From assembly GCA_030603665.1 (NCBI GenBank), contig JAUVXJ010000004.1, positions 1-64,000 of the forward strand: 64,000 nucleotides of DNA. Direction: 5' to 3'. Source of the stretch: Chloroflexota bacterium. GTDB lineage: Bacteria > Chloroflexota > Anaerolineae > UBA7937 > B3-Chlor. The first letter of the stretch is position 1; each line of letters opens with the position of its first letter. The notes under the pieces are model-generated. The model did no database searches. It had not been told where the DNA came from and saw nothing but the letters and a program-made list of their open reading frames with translations. The translations under genes were made by a program, and so were the position numbers. Shown here piece after piece: positions 8,528 to 17,822 of this stretch.

Positions 8528-9472
8528 CTATCTGGGCAGCCAGACCAGGCGGGCTTTCCTCTCATCTAGGCGGGTCAAGCCTGCCTTGAGAGCGAGATCT
8601 ACCGCCTCTTCCATCTCCTGGGCGCTGGGGCGACGGTTGATCTCCGGATACTGCTGGGCCTTGTACGCGGGTCGATATTGAGCCATGACGTTGAGATAGG
8701 TCTCAGGTGAGATCTCTTTGGCTAGGAACTGGACGATCTCGCCAGTGCCGGCTAGATTATTGGGCAGCACCAGGTGGCGGACCAGTAGCCCCCTCTGGGC
8801 GATCCCCCGGTCGTCCATGGTCAGGTCTCCCACCTGACGGTGGATCTCCTTGACCCCCGCCTGATTGACACTGGGATAGTCCTCGACCTTGGAGTACGTT
8901 CGCCCCACCTCAGCGTCGGCGTATTTCATGTCGGGCATGTAGATGTCAACGATGCCGTCCAAGAGTTCCAGGGCTTCTAGACTGTCGTAGCCGCCGGAGT
9001 TGTGAACCAGCGGCACCCGCAGCCCCTTCTCGGCCGCGATGAGCAGTGCGTCCAGAATCTGGGGTATGACGTGAGTAGGGCTGACGAAGTTGACGTTGTG
9101 ACAGTTGCGGTCCTGCAAGTGCAGCATCATGGTGGCCAGTTCCTCAGGTGCTACCTCTCTGCCTTCCCCCAGTTGGCTGATCTCGTAGTTCTGGCAGAAC
9201 TGGCACTTGAGATTACAGTGGGTGAAGAAGATGGTGCCTGAGCCGTGCTGGCCAACGAGCGGGTCTTCTTCACCGAAGTGGGCGCTGAAGCTGGAGACCA
9301 CTGCCTTGTCGCCGGTGCGACAGACCGCTCCTTTGGTGGTCTCCAGGCGGTTGACGCCGCACTCCCGTCCGCAGAGCCGGCATTCCTCCAGGATGCTTCG
9401 CGCTTCTTCGACTCGTTGCTGGAGTTCACCTGTGCGCAGTAGTTTGACGTAGGCTGCTTCGGATTCGGCCAT
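8528..9472 (-). CDS. Radical SAM protein of the PflA/PflX-like (COG1313) group
   Basis: 314 residues. An N-terminal CRLCGRECGVNR cluster (about 31-42) precedes the radical SAM motif CNLKCQFCQN (CxxxCxxC, about 86-95). The order, length and motifs such as VNFVSPTHVIPQI and DIYMPDMKYAD fit the PflX-like activase homologues. These are predicted glycyl-radical activase relatives of unknown target; no glycyl-radical enzyme is encoded nearby. An extended -10 promoter lies just upstream at 9494-9502. Acylphosphatase follows 9 bases after its stop. Confidence 0.82.
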   Translation of the reverse strand: MAESEAAYVKLLRTGELQQRVEEARSILEECRLCGRECGVNRLETTKGAVCRTGDKAVVSSFSAHFGEEDPLVGQHGSGTIFFTHCNLKCQFCQNYEISQLGEGREVAPEELATMMLHLQDRNCHNVNFVSPTHVIPQILDALLIAAEKGLRVPLVHNSGGYDSLEALELLDGIVDIYMPDMKYADAEVGRTYSKVEDYPSVNQAGVKEIHRQVGDLTMDDRGIAQRGLLVRHLVLPNNLAGTGEIVQFLAKEISPETYLNVMAQYRPAYKAQQYPEINRRPSAQEMEEAVDLALKAGLTRLDERKARLVWLPR

Positions 9473-9493
9473 CTCTTCATACCTATTCGCAGG

Positions 9494-9502
9494 ATTATAC
9501 CA
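9494..9502 (-). promoter_or_regulatory. Extended -10 promoter for the radical SAM gene
   Basis: On the minus strand the sequence reads TGGTATAAT, an extended -10 element (TG-n-TATAAT) about 20 bases upstream of the radical SAM start codon. No good -35 hexamer is seen at 16-18 bases, which is normal for extended -10 promoters. The leader would be only about 15 bases long. Confidence 0.5.
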
Positions 9503-9692
9503 AACTCCCTGGATGTTGGCGATGGTGGGCTCTAGCGGCCTTCAGTGGGGACTCCCGGCGCCGAGCGAAAGGAGTGGCAGTCCTGGTTTCCGTCAGAGAA
9601 CCCCGCCGAAACGATCAGTGCTCCTCTGGGGTGTGTTCAGGGTGTGGCCAAGATGTGTTCTTGGATACCATCAAGCGTGTATCTACGGCGCT

Positions 9693-10238
9693 TCACTGCC
9701 AGTCGACGAAAATCTTCCTCATACTGCCTTGACGATCCCAGTAGAGGACATGCCCGCGTTCGCGTCCGTATTCGTAGAGCTTCATGGTGATCTCTACGTC
9801 TCGCTGGCAATACTCGATCACCTTCTCCAGCTCTCCCGCACGGAACCAGCGGACCGACTGCAGGCCGTCGGCGGATTTGCCGACCCCCAAGGTCCCCTCT
9901 GCCAGCGCCTGCAAAGGAAGGCGGAATCCCAGGGCCTGATGAATGTCCCGCAGCATGTCCACGGTTGGTAAGGTTTGCAGCGGGTAGTCTGTGTAGGGCT
10001 GAAGGACCTCGTAGTCAAAGCTCAGCAGATTGAAGCCTACGACCAGACCAGCCCCTGAGAGTTCCTTCACTAGTTCGCTCGCCTGATCTTCGGTGTAGGC
10101 GTGGTACTCTTCGCTCGACGAGTCGTAAGTGACTGCCACAGCCAACCCCAGCTTGCTGAGGTTCTGTCGGCCGCCAACCTCATCGAAAGTCCTCTGGGTC
10201 TCCAGATCGAAGAAAACGATCTTCTTGTGCTCTTGCAT
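9693..10238 (-). CDS. RNase H-fold (DEDD exonuclease-like) protein, YprB-type
   Basis: 181 residues from the ATG at 10238; a GTG 12 bases upstream is the alternative. DEDD-type motifs: FFDLET near residue 8 (Asp/Glu), GFNLLSFD near 70 (Asp), and EYCQRDVEIT near 145 (Asp with Tyr/Cys). This matches the ribonuclease H-like domain of YprB/RNase_H_2 proteins. It stands alone without a helicase or TPR partner. Activity as a 3'-5' exonuclease is a family expectation. It follows the AEC permease stop closely on the same strand. Confidence 0.72.
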   Translation of the reverse strand: MQEHKKIVFFDLETQRTFDEVGGRQNLSKLGLAVAVTYDSSSEEYHAYTEDQASELVKELSGAGLVVGFNLLSFDYEVLQPYTDYPLQTLPTVDMLRDIHQALGFRLPLQALAEGTLGVGKSADGLQSVRWFRAGELEKVIEYCQRDVEITMKLYEYGRERGHVLYWDRQGSMRKIFVDWQ

Positions 10239-10250
10239 GAGGGCGTCCAC

Positions 10251-11156
10251 CTAGCTGATCCACGCCACCAACAGAGTCATGGTGACGATGCTGGCCAGGG
10301 TAGAGGCGAAAATCACTCCTGTCACCAGCTCGGGCTCGGTGCCGAACTCCAGGGCCAGGATGCCGGTCATGACGCCGGTGGGGGTGCTGTGTTCGATGAT
10401 GCAGGCCTGTCTGGTGACTCCCGCCAGACCCATCACGGTGGCCAGAGCAATGCCTACAACCGCACCGCCCACGAGCCTGACCAGCGTGGCCATGCATATC
10501 AGACGAGCCTGCTTGCCAAACGAAACGCCTGCCAATTGAATGCCCACCAGGAGTAGCATGACGGGTATGGCTGCATTCCCGGTCATCTCCAGCGGTTGTG
10601 AGATGAACTCCGGTATCTCCAGGTGCGCAGCTCTGATGGCGAAAGCGATCACGATGGCGTAGATCATGGGTACCCTGAATATGTTGAGCAGCGAAGTCGT
10701 AGCTTTGGCTTGGCCTCTTGAAGCGATGAACACGGCCACAGTATTCATCATGAAGGCGCCGGTGACAAAGTAGATCAGCGCCCGCTCTAGTCCGGCTTGA
10801 CCAAAAGCGAAAAGCACCAGGGGCAGCCCGTAGTTGCCGGAGTTGACGAAGGAGCAACTGAGTACGAAGGCGCTCTCTGTTGAGCGATTGAGACGCAGCA
10901 ATCTGGCCACCACCCAGGACAGCGCCAGTACGAGGAGCGTTCCCACGACTGTGAAGACCACGATTTGCACAAGGTCGGTGCCGGTGACCGTGGTTTCCAC
11001 GAGTTTGGAGAAGACCAGGGCAGGGCCGAGAACGTAGAGAGATACGCGGGACAAGGTCTGAGCGTCGATAGTCAGCCTACGGGCAGCGACGAACCCTGCA
11101 CCGATGATGATGAACACGGGAAGGACGATGTTGGTGAGGACACTGAGCAGGATCAA
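10251..11156 (-). CDS. AEC family (auxin efflux carrier-type) permease
   Basis: 301 residues with ten predicted transmembrane segments in the five-plus-five arrangement of AEC transporters. The conserved NSGNYGLP motif (about 107-114) in TM4 and the matching C-terminal half motif TPTGVMTG (about 259-266) are present. Bacterial members export or exchange small organic acids such as malate or malonate; the substrate here is unknown. The gene lies between a HEAT-repeat protein (12-base gap) and an RNase H-fold protein on the same strand. Confidence 0.85.
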   Translation of the reverse strand: MILLSVLTNIVLPVFIIIGAGFVAARRLTIDAQTLSRVSLYVLGPALVFSKLVETTVTGTDLVQIVVFTVVGTLLVLALSWVVARLLRLNRSTESAFVLSCSFVNSGNYGLPLVLFAFGQAGLERALIYFVTGAFMMNTVAVFIASRGQAKATTSLLNIFRVPMIYAIVIAFAIRAAHLEIPEFISQPLEMTGNAAIPVMLLLVGIQLAGVSFGKQARLICMATLVRLVGGAVVGIALATVMGLAGVTRQACIIEHSTPTGVMTGILALEFGTEPELVTGVIFASTLASIVTMTLLVAWIS

Positions 11157-11168
11157 CCTTGTACCCCG

Positions 11169-12101
11169 CTAACGCTCATCTACATCGAGGAACGTCTCAA
11201 ACAGACCGGCGGCGAGTTCGAGCTCGGCGAGGGCCTCATCCCCAGCCGCCGCGATGACTTCATCTTCGCTTTCGCAGCAGATTCGCAGCGCCCGCCGGGC
11301 CTCCTGCCCTCCTATCTTCCCCAGAGCGAAGACGGCAGCTTGCTGTACCTCTCTGTCGGCATCGGCGATGAGTCTGATTAGGGTGGGCACCGCCTCCCTC
11401 ACTTCCAGTTCGCCGCATGCTCTGGCGGCCTCGAAACGCATCTCGGGGTTGCTGCTGCGTAGTTCCTTGGTGACACTGGATCCCCAGGTGGGGTCGGCTG
11501 TGCGCCCCATAGAGAAGACGGCGCTGATTTGCATCTTCTCCGTGGGGTGGGAGTAGGCGTCTTCGATCAGGTCCCTCACTCCCTCCTCACCTGAATAGCT
11601 TATCGCTTCGACGGCACGTCGTTGTGGTTCCAGCGCCTCGTCGGGATCCTCAATCAGCTTCCAAAGGGCATCCACGATGCTACGCCCCAGTTCCTCGTCT
11701 AGTTCCTCAAGTTCAACCATGAGCACGAACCGGCCCAGTCCAGTGGCAGCTGCGGCGCGCACCATGATGGAGGGATCTGAAGAGAGCATCTCCAGCAGGA
11801 CTCTCGCCAGGTCAGGGGCCTCATTCTCCCACAGACCGTCGACGGCGTGGGCACGGACTTCCGCATGCTCGTCGCAGAGGCAGAGGTGGAACACGTTGTT
11901 GAAGTCCACACTGAAATCGGCCTCGGCGATCTCGACCAGGGAGCCCATGATGTGGTGCCTCCGCGACGTGCTGATAGCAGACCAGCGTTCAGCAAAGAGT
12001 TTCAGCTCCTCTCGGTTGAGGTTGGACAACGCGTAGAGCCTGGAGTGCGATAGCGCCCTCTGCTCATTACCGATATCGTCCAGGACACGTCCAAATTCCA
12101 T
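11169..12101 (-). CDS. HEAT-repeat protein
   Basis: 310 residues made of helical HEAT/PBS-lyase-type repeats. Clear repeat units include HAEVRAHAVDGLWEN (about 78-92), SIMVRAAAATGLGRF (about 111-125), EKMQISAVFSMGR, NPEMRFEAARACGEL and DREVQQAAVFALGKIGG. It is acidic and has no signal peptide or membrane segment, so a cytosolic protein-protein scaffold is likely. No catalytic motif is seen. It is the first gene after a consensus promoter and may lead the operon containing the AEC permease. Confidence 0.85.
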   Translation of the reverse strand: MEFGRVLDDIGNEQRALSHSRLYALSNLNREELKLFAERWSAISTSRRHHIMGSLVEIAEADFSVDFNNVFHLCLCDEHAEVRAHAVDGLWENEAPDLARVLLEMLSSDPSIMVRAAAATGLGRFVLMVELEELDEELGRSIVDALWKLIEDPDEALEPQRRAVEAISYSGEEGVRDLIEDAYSHPTEKMQISAVFSMGRTADPTWGSSVTKELRSSNPEMRFEAARACGELEVREAVPTLIRLIADADREVQQAAVFALGKIGGQEARRALRICCESEDEVIAAAGDEALAELELAAGLFETFLDVDER

Positions 12102-12154
12102 CTTGCTTGCCGCGAATCTAGCAGACTAGCATAGTCGAGCGGGTTTGTAACCTG

Positions 12155-12183
12155 ATTATAGTAACCGGGTGGTGTGATGTCAA
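12155..12183 (-). promoter_or_regulatory. Consensus sigma70 promoter for the HEAT-repeat operon
   Basis: On the minus strand a perfect TTGACA (12178-12183) and a perfect TATAAT (12155-12160) are separated by 17 bases. Transcription would start near 12148, about 47 bases before the HEAT-repeat start codon. This is the strongest promoter match in the window. Confidence 0.8.
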
Positions 12184-12353
12184 GTGGGTGAGTGGAGTGG
12201 TAGACCCTGTAGTTCATTGCCGCGGCGCGCGGACCGAAGAGCGCGCATTCAAACAGGATACCCTATGGAAGATGATGTAAAGGAGCTGCAGAGCCTTATC
12301 GCCATGTCAGCCGCGGCACTTCCATCCCGGTCCCGCATCGCTGATACTCAAAC

Positions 12354-13964
12354 TCAACGCAACTCCCGCCTGTAGTCGGGCAGTAGAATCGGTGAATTCA
12401 CCGGGTTTTCGATCCCCACCTCGTCCAATTCCTGCCGCCACCTGTCCACGTGTGTCAACGTCAACTTTCCCAATTGTACCTCTTGAGATTGTAGCGCGGC
12501 TGCCTCCCCCGCCCGTCGCCCAAAGACAGTGATCTCTAGCAGAGAATTGCCCATCAGGCGATTGCGGCCATGCACCCCCCCTGAGATCTCGCCCGCGGCA
12601 AAGAGGCCAGGGACGCCGGTGCTCCCATCTGGCCTCAGCGAAATCCCGCCGTTCTGGTAATGGAGTGTGGGATAGACCAGCATGGGATCTTTGGCGATGT
12701 CTATGTCGAAGCGGCCGAATTGGCGTACCATCGCCGGCAGCGCCTTGGCGATGGTGCCGGAGCCATGGATGATGTCGATCATGGGCGAGTCAAGCCAGAC
12801 GCCGACTCTGCCTGATGGGGTGGCTACACCTTTGCCTCGCTCCACGCACTCGCGAATGATCGCCGAGGCCTCCACGTCCCGGGTCTCGCGAGGGTAGACG
12901 AACTGGTCCCCATCGATGTTGCACACCTGCGCCCCCAGCCCTCGCGCCTTCTCTGTTACCAGCAGCCCCACAATCTGCTCGGGATAGGCGGCGCCGGTCG
13001 GGTGATACTGCATCGTATCCGTGAAGGCCAGATCAGCTCCCACCCGGTAGGCCAGCACAAGCCCGTCGCCAGTGGCTCCGTAATGGTTGGTGGTGGCGAA
13101 ACCTTGATAGTGCAACCGTCCACCGCCTCCCGTGGCTAGGACAGTGCAATTGGCGCGAACGACCAGGTGCTCGCCCGTTTCGATGTTCAGCAAGACCGCG
13201 CCAGCGACCTGCCCCTTGTTGTCCATGATCAGCTCGATAGCTGGCGCGAATTCCAGGACCGTGATCTCGTGCGGGTAGCTGCGCACCTCATCTCGCAAAG
13301 TGCGCATGATTTCCGCCCCTGTATAGTCTCTTGCAGAATGCATCCGCTTTCGCGACGTGCCTCCGCCATGGATTGTCTTCAGCGTTCCGTCCGGCTCTTT
13401 GTCAAACATGCAACCTAGGTCTTCCAGCCAAGTGATAACCAGCGGCGCATCTTTGACCAGGACTTCCACCAGGTCTGGGTGGTTGGCGAAGTGGCCACCT
13501 CCCATGACGTCGAGATAGTGAATAGCCGGCGAATCGCCGGGCTTGTCAGCGGCCTGGATCCCGCCTTGGGCCATGATCGTGTTGGCATCGCCATGACGGA
13601 GCTTGTTGGCGATAATGGCTTCGGCCCCATTCTCGCGGGCTAGCAGCGCGGCAGAGGAACCCGCTCCCCCTCCCCCGATGACCAACACGTCGGTATCGTA
13701 GTCGACTTGCGCCAGGTCGAGCGTGTCGGAAGTCAGGTGGCTCGCCCCCTCGATGACGTCGGCCAACTCCAGAGGCATACGCTGCCCCCTGCTGACCCCC
13801 ACTCGGATTTCGCGCATACTTTCCGCCTTGTAGTCGGGATGGTACTTCTCCAAGATGGTCCGCTTGTCCCATGGCTCCATCATCGGGAAGGCCTCGTGCA
13901 GGCGAGCTTGCCGGGTGCTCTCTACTTTCCTCAGGGATTGGTGCATCTGTGGGGTGTAGCTCAT
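12354..13964 (-). CDS. Fumarate reductase / succinate dehydrogenase-type flavoprotein, TfrA-like
   Basis: 536 residues. After a roughly 90-residue N-terminal extension comes the FAD dinucleotide motif GGGGAGSSAA, then the family blocks MAQGGIQAAD, GGGTSRKRMHSARDYTGAE (substrate His and FAD region), QYHPTGAAYPEQI and a C-terminal FAD contact block NRLMGNSLLEITVFGRRAG. The overall pattern fits soluble TfrA/FrdA-like flavoproteins rather than aspartate oxidase. It is the last gene of the fum-hdr operon and follows the iron-sulfur subunit by 16 bases. No membrane anchor is encoded, so it should be soluble and interconvert fumarate and succinate using electrons from the Hdr partners; direction is inferred. 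Confidence 0.85.
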   Translation of the reverse strand: MSYTPQMHQSLRKVESTRQARLHEAFPMMEPWDKRTILEKYHPDYKAESMREIRVGVSRGQRMPLELADVIEGASHLTSDTLDLAQVDYDTDVLVIGGGGAGSSAALLARENGAEAIIANKLRHGDANTIMAQGGIQAADKPGDSPAIHYLDVMGGGHFANHPDLVEVLVKDAPLVITWLEDLGCMFDKEPDGTLKTIHGGGTSRKRMHSARDYTGAEIMRTLRDEVRSYPHEITVLEFAPAIELIMDNKGQVAGAVLLNIETGEHLVVRANCTVLATGGGGRLHYQGFATTNHYGATGDGLVLAYRVGADLAFTDTMQYHPTGAAYPEQIVGLLVTEKARGLGAQVCNIDGDQFVYPRETRDVEASAIIRECVERGKGVATPSGRVGVWLDSPMIDIIHGSGTIAKALPAMVRQFGRFDIDIAKDPMLVYPTLHYQNGGISLRPDGSTGVPGLFAAGEISGGVHGRNRLMGNSLLEITVFGRRAGEAAALQSQEVQLGKLTLTHVDRWRQELDEVGIENPVNSPILLPDYRRELR

Positions 13965-13980
13965 GATCCCTCCCTGGGTC

Positions 13981-14661
13981 CTACTCGGGCTCGATGTCCC
14001 GCTCGTCGTACATCCTGCGTAACTCCTCTTCCCCGAGGCTTTTCATGCTCGCCAAATCGTCGTCGAACATCCCTTCCTCGATCTCAAGTACCCGTTTCGC
14101 CAGGTGTTCGGCCCCAGGTGCGAGATACTTACCGTACAAACGGCGGCAGAGAATGGCGATATTGGACTGTACCTCTTCGGCGGGGCAGCGGGAGACACAT
14201 AGTCCACACATGATGCAGTCGAAGGAACGATCTGCCACCGCTGCGATGTCCCCCCGCATGGCCTCGGCCATGTACTGCTTCACATCAATGTCTTGTGGAC
14301 ATGCCTTCGTACAGGTGCCGCAGCTGAGACAGCGCAGCAACTCAGGGTAAGTTGTGACCACAGCCTCGAAAGTCGGTTGCAGGTCGTCGAGGGAGTAGTC
14401 AGCACGGTGCCCGGGATAGAAGGGAATCTGTGCCAGATGCATCTCCGGTTGGATCACCGTCTGGCAGGCCAGTCCGATTTGCAGGCGATAATCCCCCGGC
14501 ACGCGGTATACGGTGGCGCAAGCGCCACAGAAGCCGCCGCGGCAGCCAGCCCCGCGGATCAAGCGATAGCCGGCGTGTTCCATGGCGCTCATGATGGTCA
14601 AACCGGAGGGAACCACGTGTCTCTTGCCCATAATGAAGATGGAGACCAAATCCTCAGTCAC
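13981..14661 (-). CDS. Fumarate reductase iron-sulfur subunit, N-terminal TfrB-like
   Basis: 226 residues. A [2Fe-2S] ferredoxin domain carries GCRGGFCGAC plus a later LACQT cysteine (about 38-84). A dicluster domain follows with CLSCGTCTKACP (about 111-122) and CIMCGLCVSRCP (about 149-160). In methanogen thiol:fumarate reductase, subunit B continues into an HdrB-like CCG module. That module is missing here, but a separate HdrB is encoded four genes upstream in the same operon. It would pass electrons between the Hdr proteins and the TfrA-like flavoprotein. Confidence 0.85.
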   Translation of the reverse strand: MTEDLVSIFIMGKRHVVPSGLTIMSAMEHAGYRLIRGAGCRGGFCGACATVYRVPGDYRLQIGLACQTVIQPEMHLAQIPFYPGHRADYSLDDLQPTFEAVVTTYPELLRCLSCGTCTKACPQDIDVKQYMAEAMRGDIAAVADRSFDCIMCGLCVSRCPAEEVQSNIAILCRRLYGKYLAPGAEHLAKRVLEIEEGMFDDDLASMKSLGEEELRRMYDERDIEPE

Positions 14662-14694
14662 CCCAGCATCCTCCTCTGAACATCTCTCGCGTTT

Positions 14695-16434
14695 CTACAG
14701 CAGCGCCTCCAGCATGGCCAGCATCTGCGCTGTGTCGCTATTGTGCACACTGCAGGCCTTGTCGGGACAGACGGCCACGCACGCGCTGCAACCCTGGCAG
14801 AGAGCTTGGTGCACCACAGCGACAGGCAGACGCTGGTGCATGGCACGTGCCTCGTAGGGGCAAGCCGCGATGCAGAGGCCACAGCCAGAGCATAGTTCCT
14901 CGTCGACCCAGGCGATGCCCGGCTCTTGTATCATGTCTCGCTGGGAGAAGAGTTGTAGCACTTTGGCTGCTGCCGCACTAGCCTGAGAGACAGTCTCAGG
15001 AATATCTTTTGGGAACTGGCCAGCGCCAGCCAGGAAGATCCCTGGTGTGAGGCTCTCCACCGGTCGCAGCTTGGGATGAGCTTCGGTGAAGAAGCCATGT
15101 TCGTCTACGGCGATGCGCAGACGCTGGGCCAGGTCCCTTGCTTGGGCACTGGGAATAGCCGCCGTGGCCAGCACCACAAGGTCGGCCACAACCTCGACCG
15201 TCACGCCGGTCAGGGTATCCACTCCCCAGACCATGACCTTGCCGTTTTCTTCAAAGACCTTGGATACTTTTCCCCGCAGGTAGAGGACGTTGTACTCATC
15301 TATGGCCCTTTGCACGAACTCTTCATGGTTCTTCCCAGCGGAGCGGATGTCGATGTAGAAGACACAGGCTTGGCCCTGAGGGACTCGCTTCTTGTACGAG
15401 ATGGCCTGCTTGGCCACGTACATACAGCAGATCTTGGAGCAGTAGGGCTTATGGAACTGTGGGTCGCGGGAGCCTGCACATTGGACGAAAACCACGTTCT
15501 CAGGAACGCTTCCATCCGATGGGCGGCGGACTGCGCCCCCTGTTGGACCCGTCAGGGCAAGCATCTGCTCGAATTGGAGCCCGTCAACGACGTTGGGGTA
15601 CCTGCCGCCTCCGTACTCGCCCAGCTTCTCCTTGGCATACAGTTCGTAGCCGGTGGCCACAACAATGGCCCCAACATCGAGGGTGTAAGTTACCGGGTTG
15701 CTGAGGCAGTTTTCGGAGGCTGATGAGTTGTGTTGCTGGACCTCGACCGTGAAGTTGCCCACGAACCCCGCTGCATGCTGAACCTCAGTTTGCGTCTGGA
15801 CCTGAATGTGGGGATGCTCCTGGACGCGTCGAATCATGGAATTCAGAATCTCAGGGAAGGTGTCAAGACCCAGGTAAGTACCGGACAGCTGGGCTGCGTG
15901 CCCACCCAGACTTGCCTCCTTCTCCACAAGGATCACCGGGTGGCCTGCGTCGGCAATATCCAGGGCCGCCTGCAAGCCGGCCACACCCCCGCCGATGACC
16001 ATGGCACGCTTGGTCAAAGGCAGAGCGAGCGGCGCCAGCGATTCGTTGTGACGCACCTTCTCCACCACGGTTTGTACTATGCCCACGGCCTTGGCGGTGG
16101 CCTCGGCCTTCGTTTCCTGGTGTACCCATGAGCATTGCTCCCGGATATTGGCGATCTCACACTGATAAGGGTTGAGCTGCGCCGACGCCGCAGTCTTGCG
16201 AAAGGTCGCCTCGTGCATGGAAGGCGAACAGGCAGCCACCACCACCCCTTCAAGACCGTGCTCGCGGATAGCGTCTTTGATGATCTGTTGACCTGGGTCC
16301 GAACACATGTACCTGTAGTCCACAGCGCAGGTCACTCCCGGATACTGCCCTATCTCCTCCGCGACTCGCTCGATGTCCACGGTGTCCGCAATGTTCAGGC
16401 CGCAGTGGCAGAGGAAAACCCCGATTCGCTTCAC
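14695..16434 (-). CDS. hdrA: HdrA-type flavoprotein, long form with C-terminal ferredoxin domain
   Basis: 579 residues. The HdrA N-terminal domain is intact (FLCHCGLNIA near 8, YMCSDPGQQ near 42, ACSPSMHE near 69, NIREQCSWVH near 96). The FAD-binding motif GGGVAGLQAA follows (about 147). The central Cys motif and inserted ferredoxin domain found in most HdrA proteins are absent: the region reads LGLDTFPEILN. C-terminal CSGCGLCIAACP and CQGCSACVAVCP provide two [4Fe-4S] clusters. The neighbouring short HdrA has exactly the missing modules. Its start overlaps that gene's stop by 4 bases, implying coupled translation and probably a complex. Confidence 0.9.
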   Translation of the reverse strand: MKRIGVFLCHCGLNIADTVDIERVAEEIGQYPGVTCAVDYRYMCSDPGQQIIKDAIREHGLEGVVVAACSPSMHEATFRKTAASAQLNPYQCEIANIREQCSWVHQETKAEATAKAVGIVQTVVEKVRHNESLAPLALPLTKRAMVIGGGVAGLQAALDIADAGHPVILVEKEASLGGHAAQLSGTYLGLDTFPEILNSMIRRVQEHPHIQVQTQTEVQHAAGFVGNFTVEVQQHNSSASENCLSNPVTYTLDVGAIVVATGYELYAKEKLGEYGGGRYPNVVDGLQFEQMLALTGPTGGAVRRPSDGSVPENVVFVQCAGSRDPQFHKPYCSKICCMYVAKQAISYKKRVPQGQACVFYIDIRSAGKNHEEFVQRAIDEYNVLYLRGKVSKVFEENGKVMVWGVDTLTGVTVEVVADLVVLATAAIPSAQARDLAQRLRIAVDEHGFFTEAHPKLRPVESLTPGIFLAGAGQFPKDIPETVSQASAAAAKVLQLFSQRDMIQEPGIAWVDEELCSGCGLCIAACPYEARAMHQRLPVAVVHQALCQGCSACVAVCPDKACSVHNSDTAQMLAMLEALL

Positions 16435-17801
16435 AAGTCCTCCGCCCTCGCAGCCGCTTCTCCCTCAGCTACCTTGCCCCACCGTGCGAAGGTGGAGAGC
16501 ACCTTTGCTGCAGCTCCGGAGGCCTGAGCCACTGTTTCCGGTATATCCTTGGGGCCGACGCATGCCCCGGCCATGAAGACGCCGGCGCGCAATGTCTCCA
16601 CAGGTTGCATACTAGCGTCGAACTCGCTCAAGAAACCCGCTTCGTCCGCATGCAGGCCCAGCATCTTCGCCAGTTGCACGGTCCCGCCACCAGGGATCAT
16701 GGGGGTGGCGAGGACCACCAAGTCAGCTGATATCTCGACCTGTCTGTCGCTCAGCGTGTCAACCCCCCAGACCGCCACCTTGTCGCCTTCCTCAAACACC
16801 CTGGAGACCTTGCCCCGCAGGTAGATCGTCCGGTTCTCCTCCACCGTTCGTACTACGAACTCCTCATAGTGCTTGCCGGCCGAGCGGACGTCAATGTAGA
16901 AGACGTAGGCCTGCCCATCGGGGACCCGGTGCTTGTACAGCATAGCGTGCTTAGCGGTAGACATGCAGCATATCTTGGAGCAGTAAGGCACCCCCAGTTC
17001 CGGGTCACGGGAGCCAGCGCATTGCACGAAGACCACCTCTTTGGGCTCCGCACCATCCGAGGGGCGCAGTATCTTGCCGGCGGTGGGCCCGGAGGCGCTC
17101 AGCATGCGTTCGAAGGCCAGACCATCTATCACATTAGCGAGGTCTCCGTGCCCGTACTCGCCCAACCTGTCCATCGAGTAGAGATCGTAACCCGTGGCCA
17201 TGACTATGCACCCCGCTCGCTCCTCGATGGTGTTCCCCTCCTGCTCCAGATCGATGGCTCCCACCGGACAGACCTTCTCACAGACTCTGCAGCGATCTCC
17301 CTGAAAGTGGAGGCAGCTCTCGCGGTCGAGCACGGGCCTGTTGGGCACGGCCTGGGGCGAGAGGGTGTAGATGGCCTTTCTCCTCCCCAATCCGCGCTCG
17401 AAGTCCGACACCACCCGCTTAGGGCATTTCTCCTGGCAGAGGCCGCAGCCGGTGCACGCATCCCAATTCACATAGGCCGGATGACGGCGGATACGCACCC
17501 GGAAATCCCCTACCTGGCCGGCGACCTCCTCGACCTCGGAGTAAGTCACGAGCTTGATTCTATCGTGGTGACCTACCTCCACGGTGCGAGGCGTCAGGAT
17601 GCACTGGGCGCAGTCCAGCGTGGGAAACGTCTCCGAAAGCTGGGCCATACGACCTCCAATGGAAGGCAGCTTATCCACCAAGACGACCTCATAGCCTGAG
17701 TTGGCGATGTCCAGTGCCGCTTGCATCCCAGCGATGCCCGCGCCGATGATCAGAGCCCTGGTGATCGGTTCTTTGTCTTGCATTGGCAGGTAGGCCTTCA
17801 A
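16431..17801 (-). CDS. hdrA: HdrA-type flavoprotein, short form with inserted ferredoxin domain
   Basis: 456 residues. It begins directly at the FAD motif GAGIAGMQAA (about 20-29), so the HdrA N-terminal domain is missing. It retains the central LDCAQCILTPR motif (about 62) and an inserted ferredoxin domain (CTGCGLCQEKCP near 116; CRVCEKVCP near 172), followed by YCSKICCMSTAKHA. The C-terminal ferredoxin domain is absent. It therefore complements the long HdrA module for module. The pairing recalls QmoA/QmoB and two-HdrA complexes. ATG at 17801 or an in-frame ATG six codons later could be the start. Confidence 0.9.
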   Translation of the reverse strand: MKAYLPMQDKEPITRALIIGAGIAGMQAALDIANSGYEVVLVDKLPSIGGRMAQLSETFPTLDCAQCILTPRTVEVGHHDRIKLVTYSEVEEVAGQVGDFRVRIRRHPAYVNWDACTGCGLCQEKCPKRVVSDFERGLGRRKAIYTLSPQAVPNRPVLDRESCLHFQGDRCRVCEKVCPVGAIDLEQEGNTIEERAGCIVMATGYDLYSMDRLGEYGHGDLANVIDGLAFERMLSASGPTAGKILRPSDGAEPKEVVFVQCAGSRDPELGVPYCSKICCMSTAKHAMLYKHRVPDGQAYVFYIDVRSAGKHYEEFVVRTVEENRTIYLRGKVSRVFEEGDKVAVWGVDTLSDRQVEISADLVVLATPMIPGGGTVQLAKMLGLHADEAGFLSEFDASMQPVETLRAGVFMAGACVGPKDIPETVAQASGAAAKVLSTFARWGKVAEGEAAARAEDL

Positions 17802-17822
17802 TTCACGAATGGCAGCTGAGCG

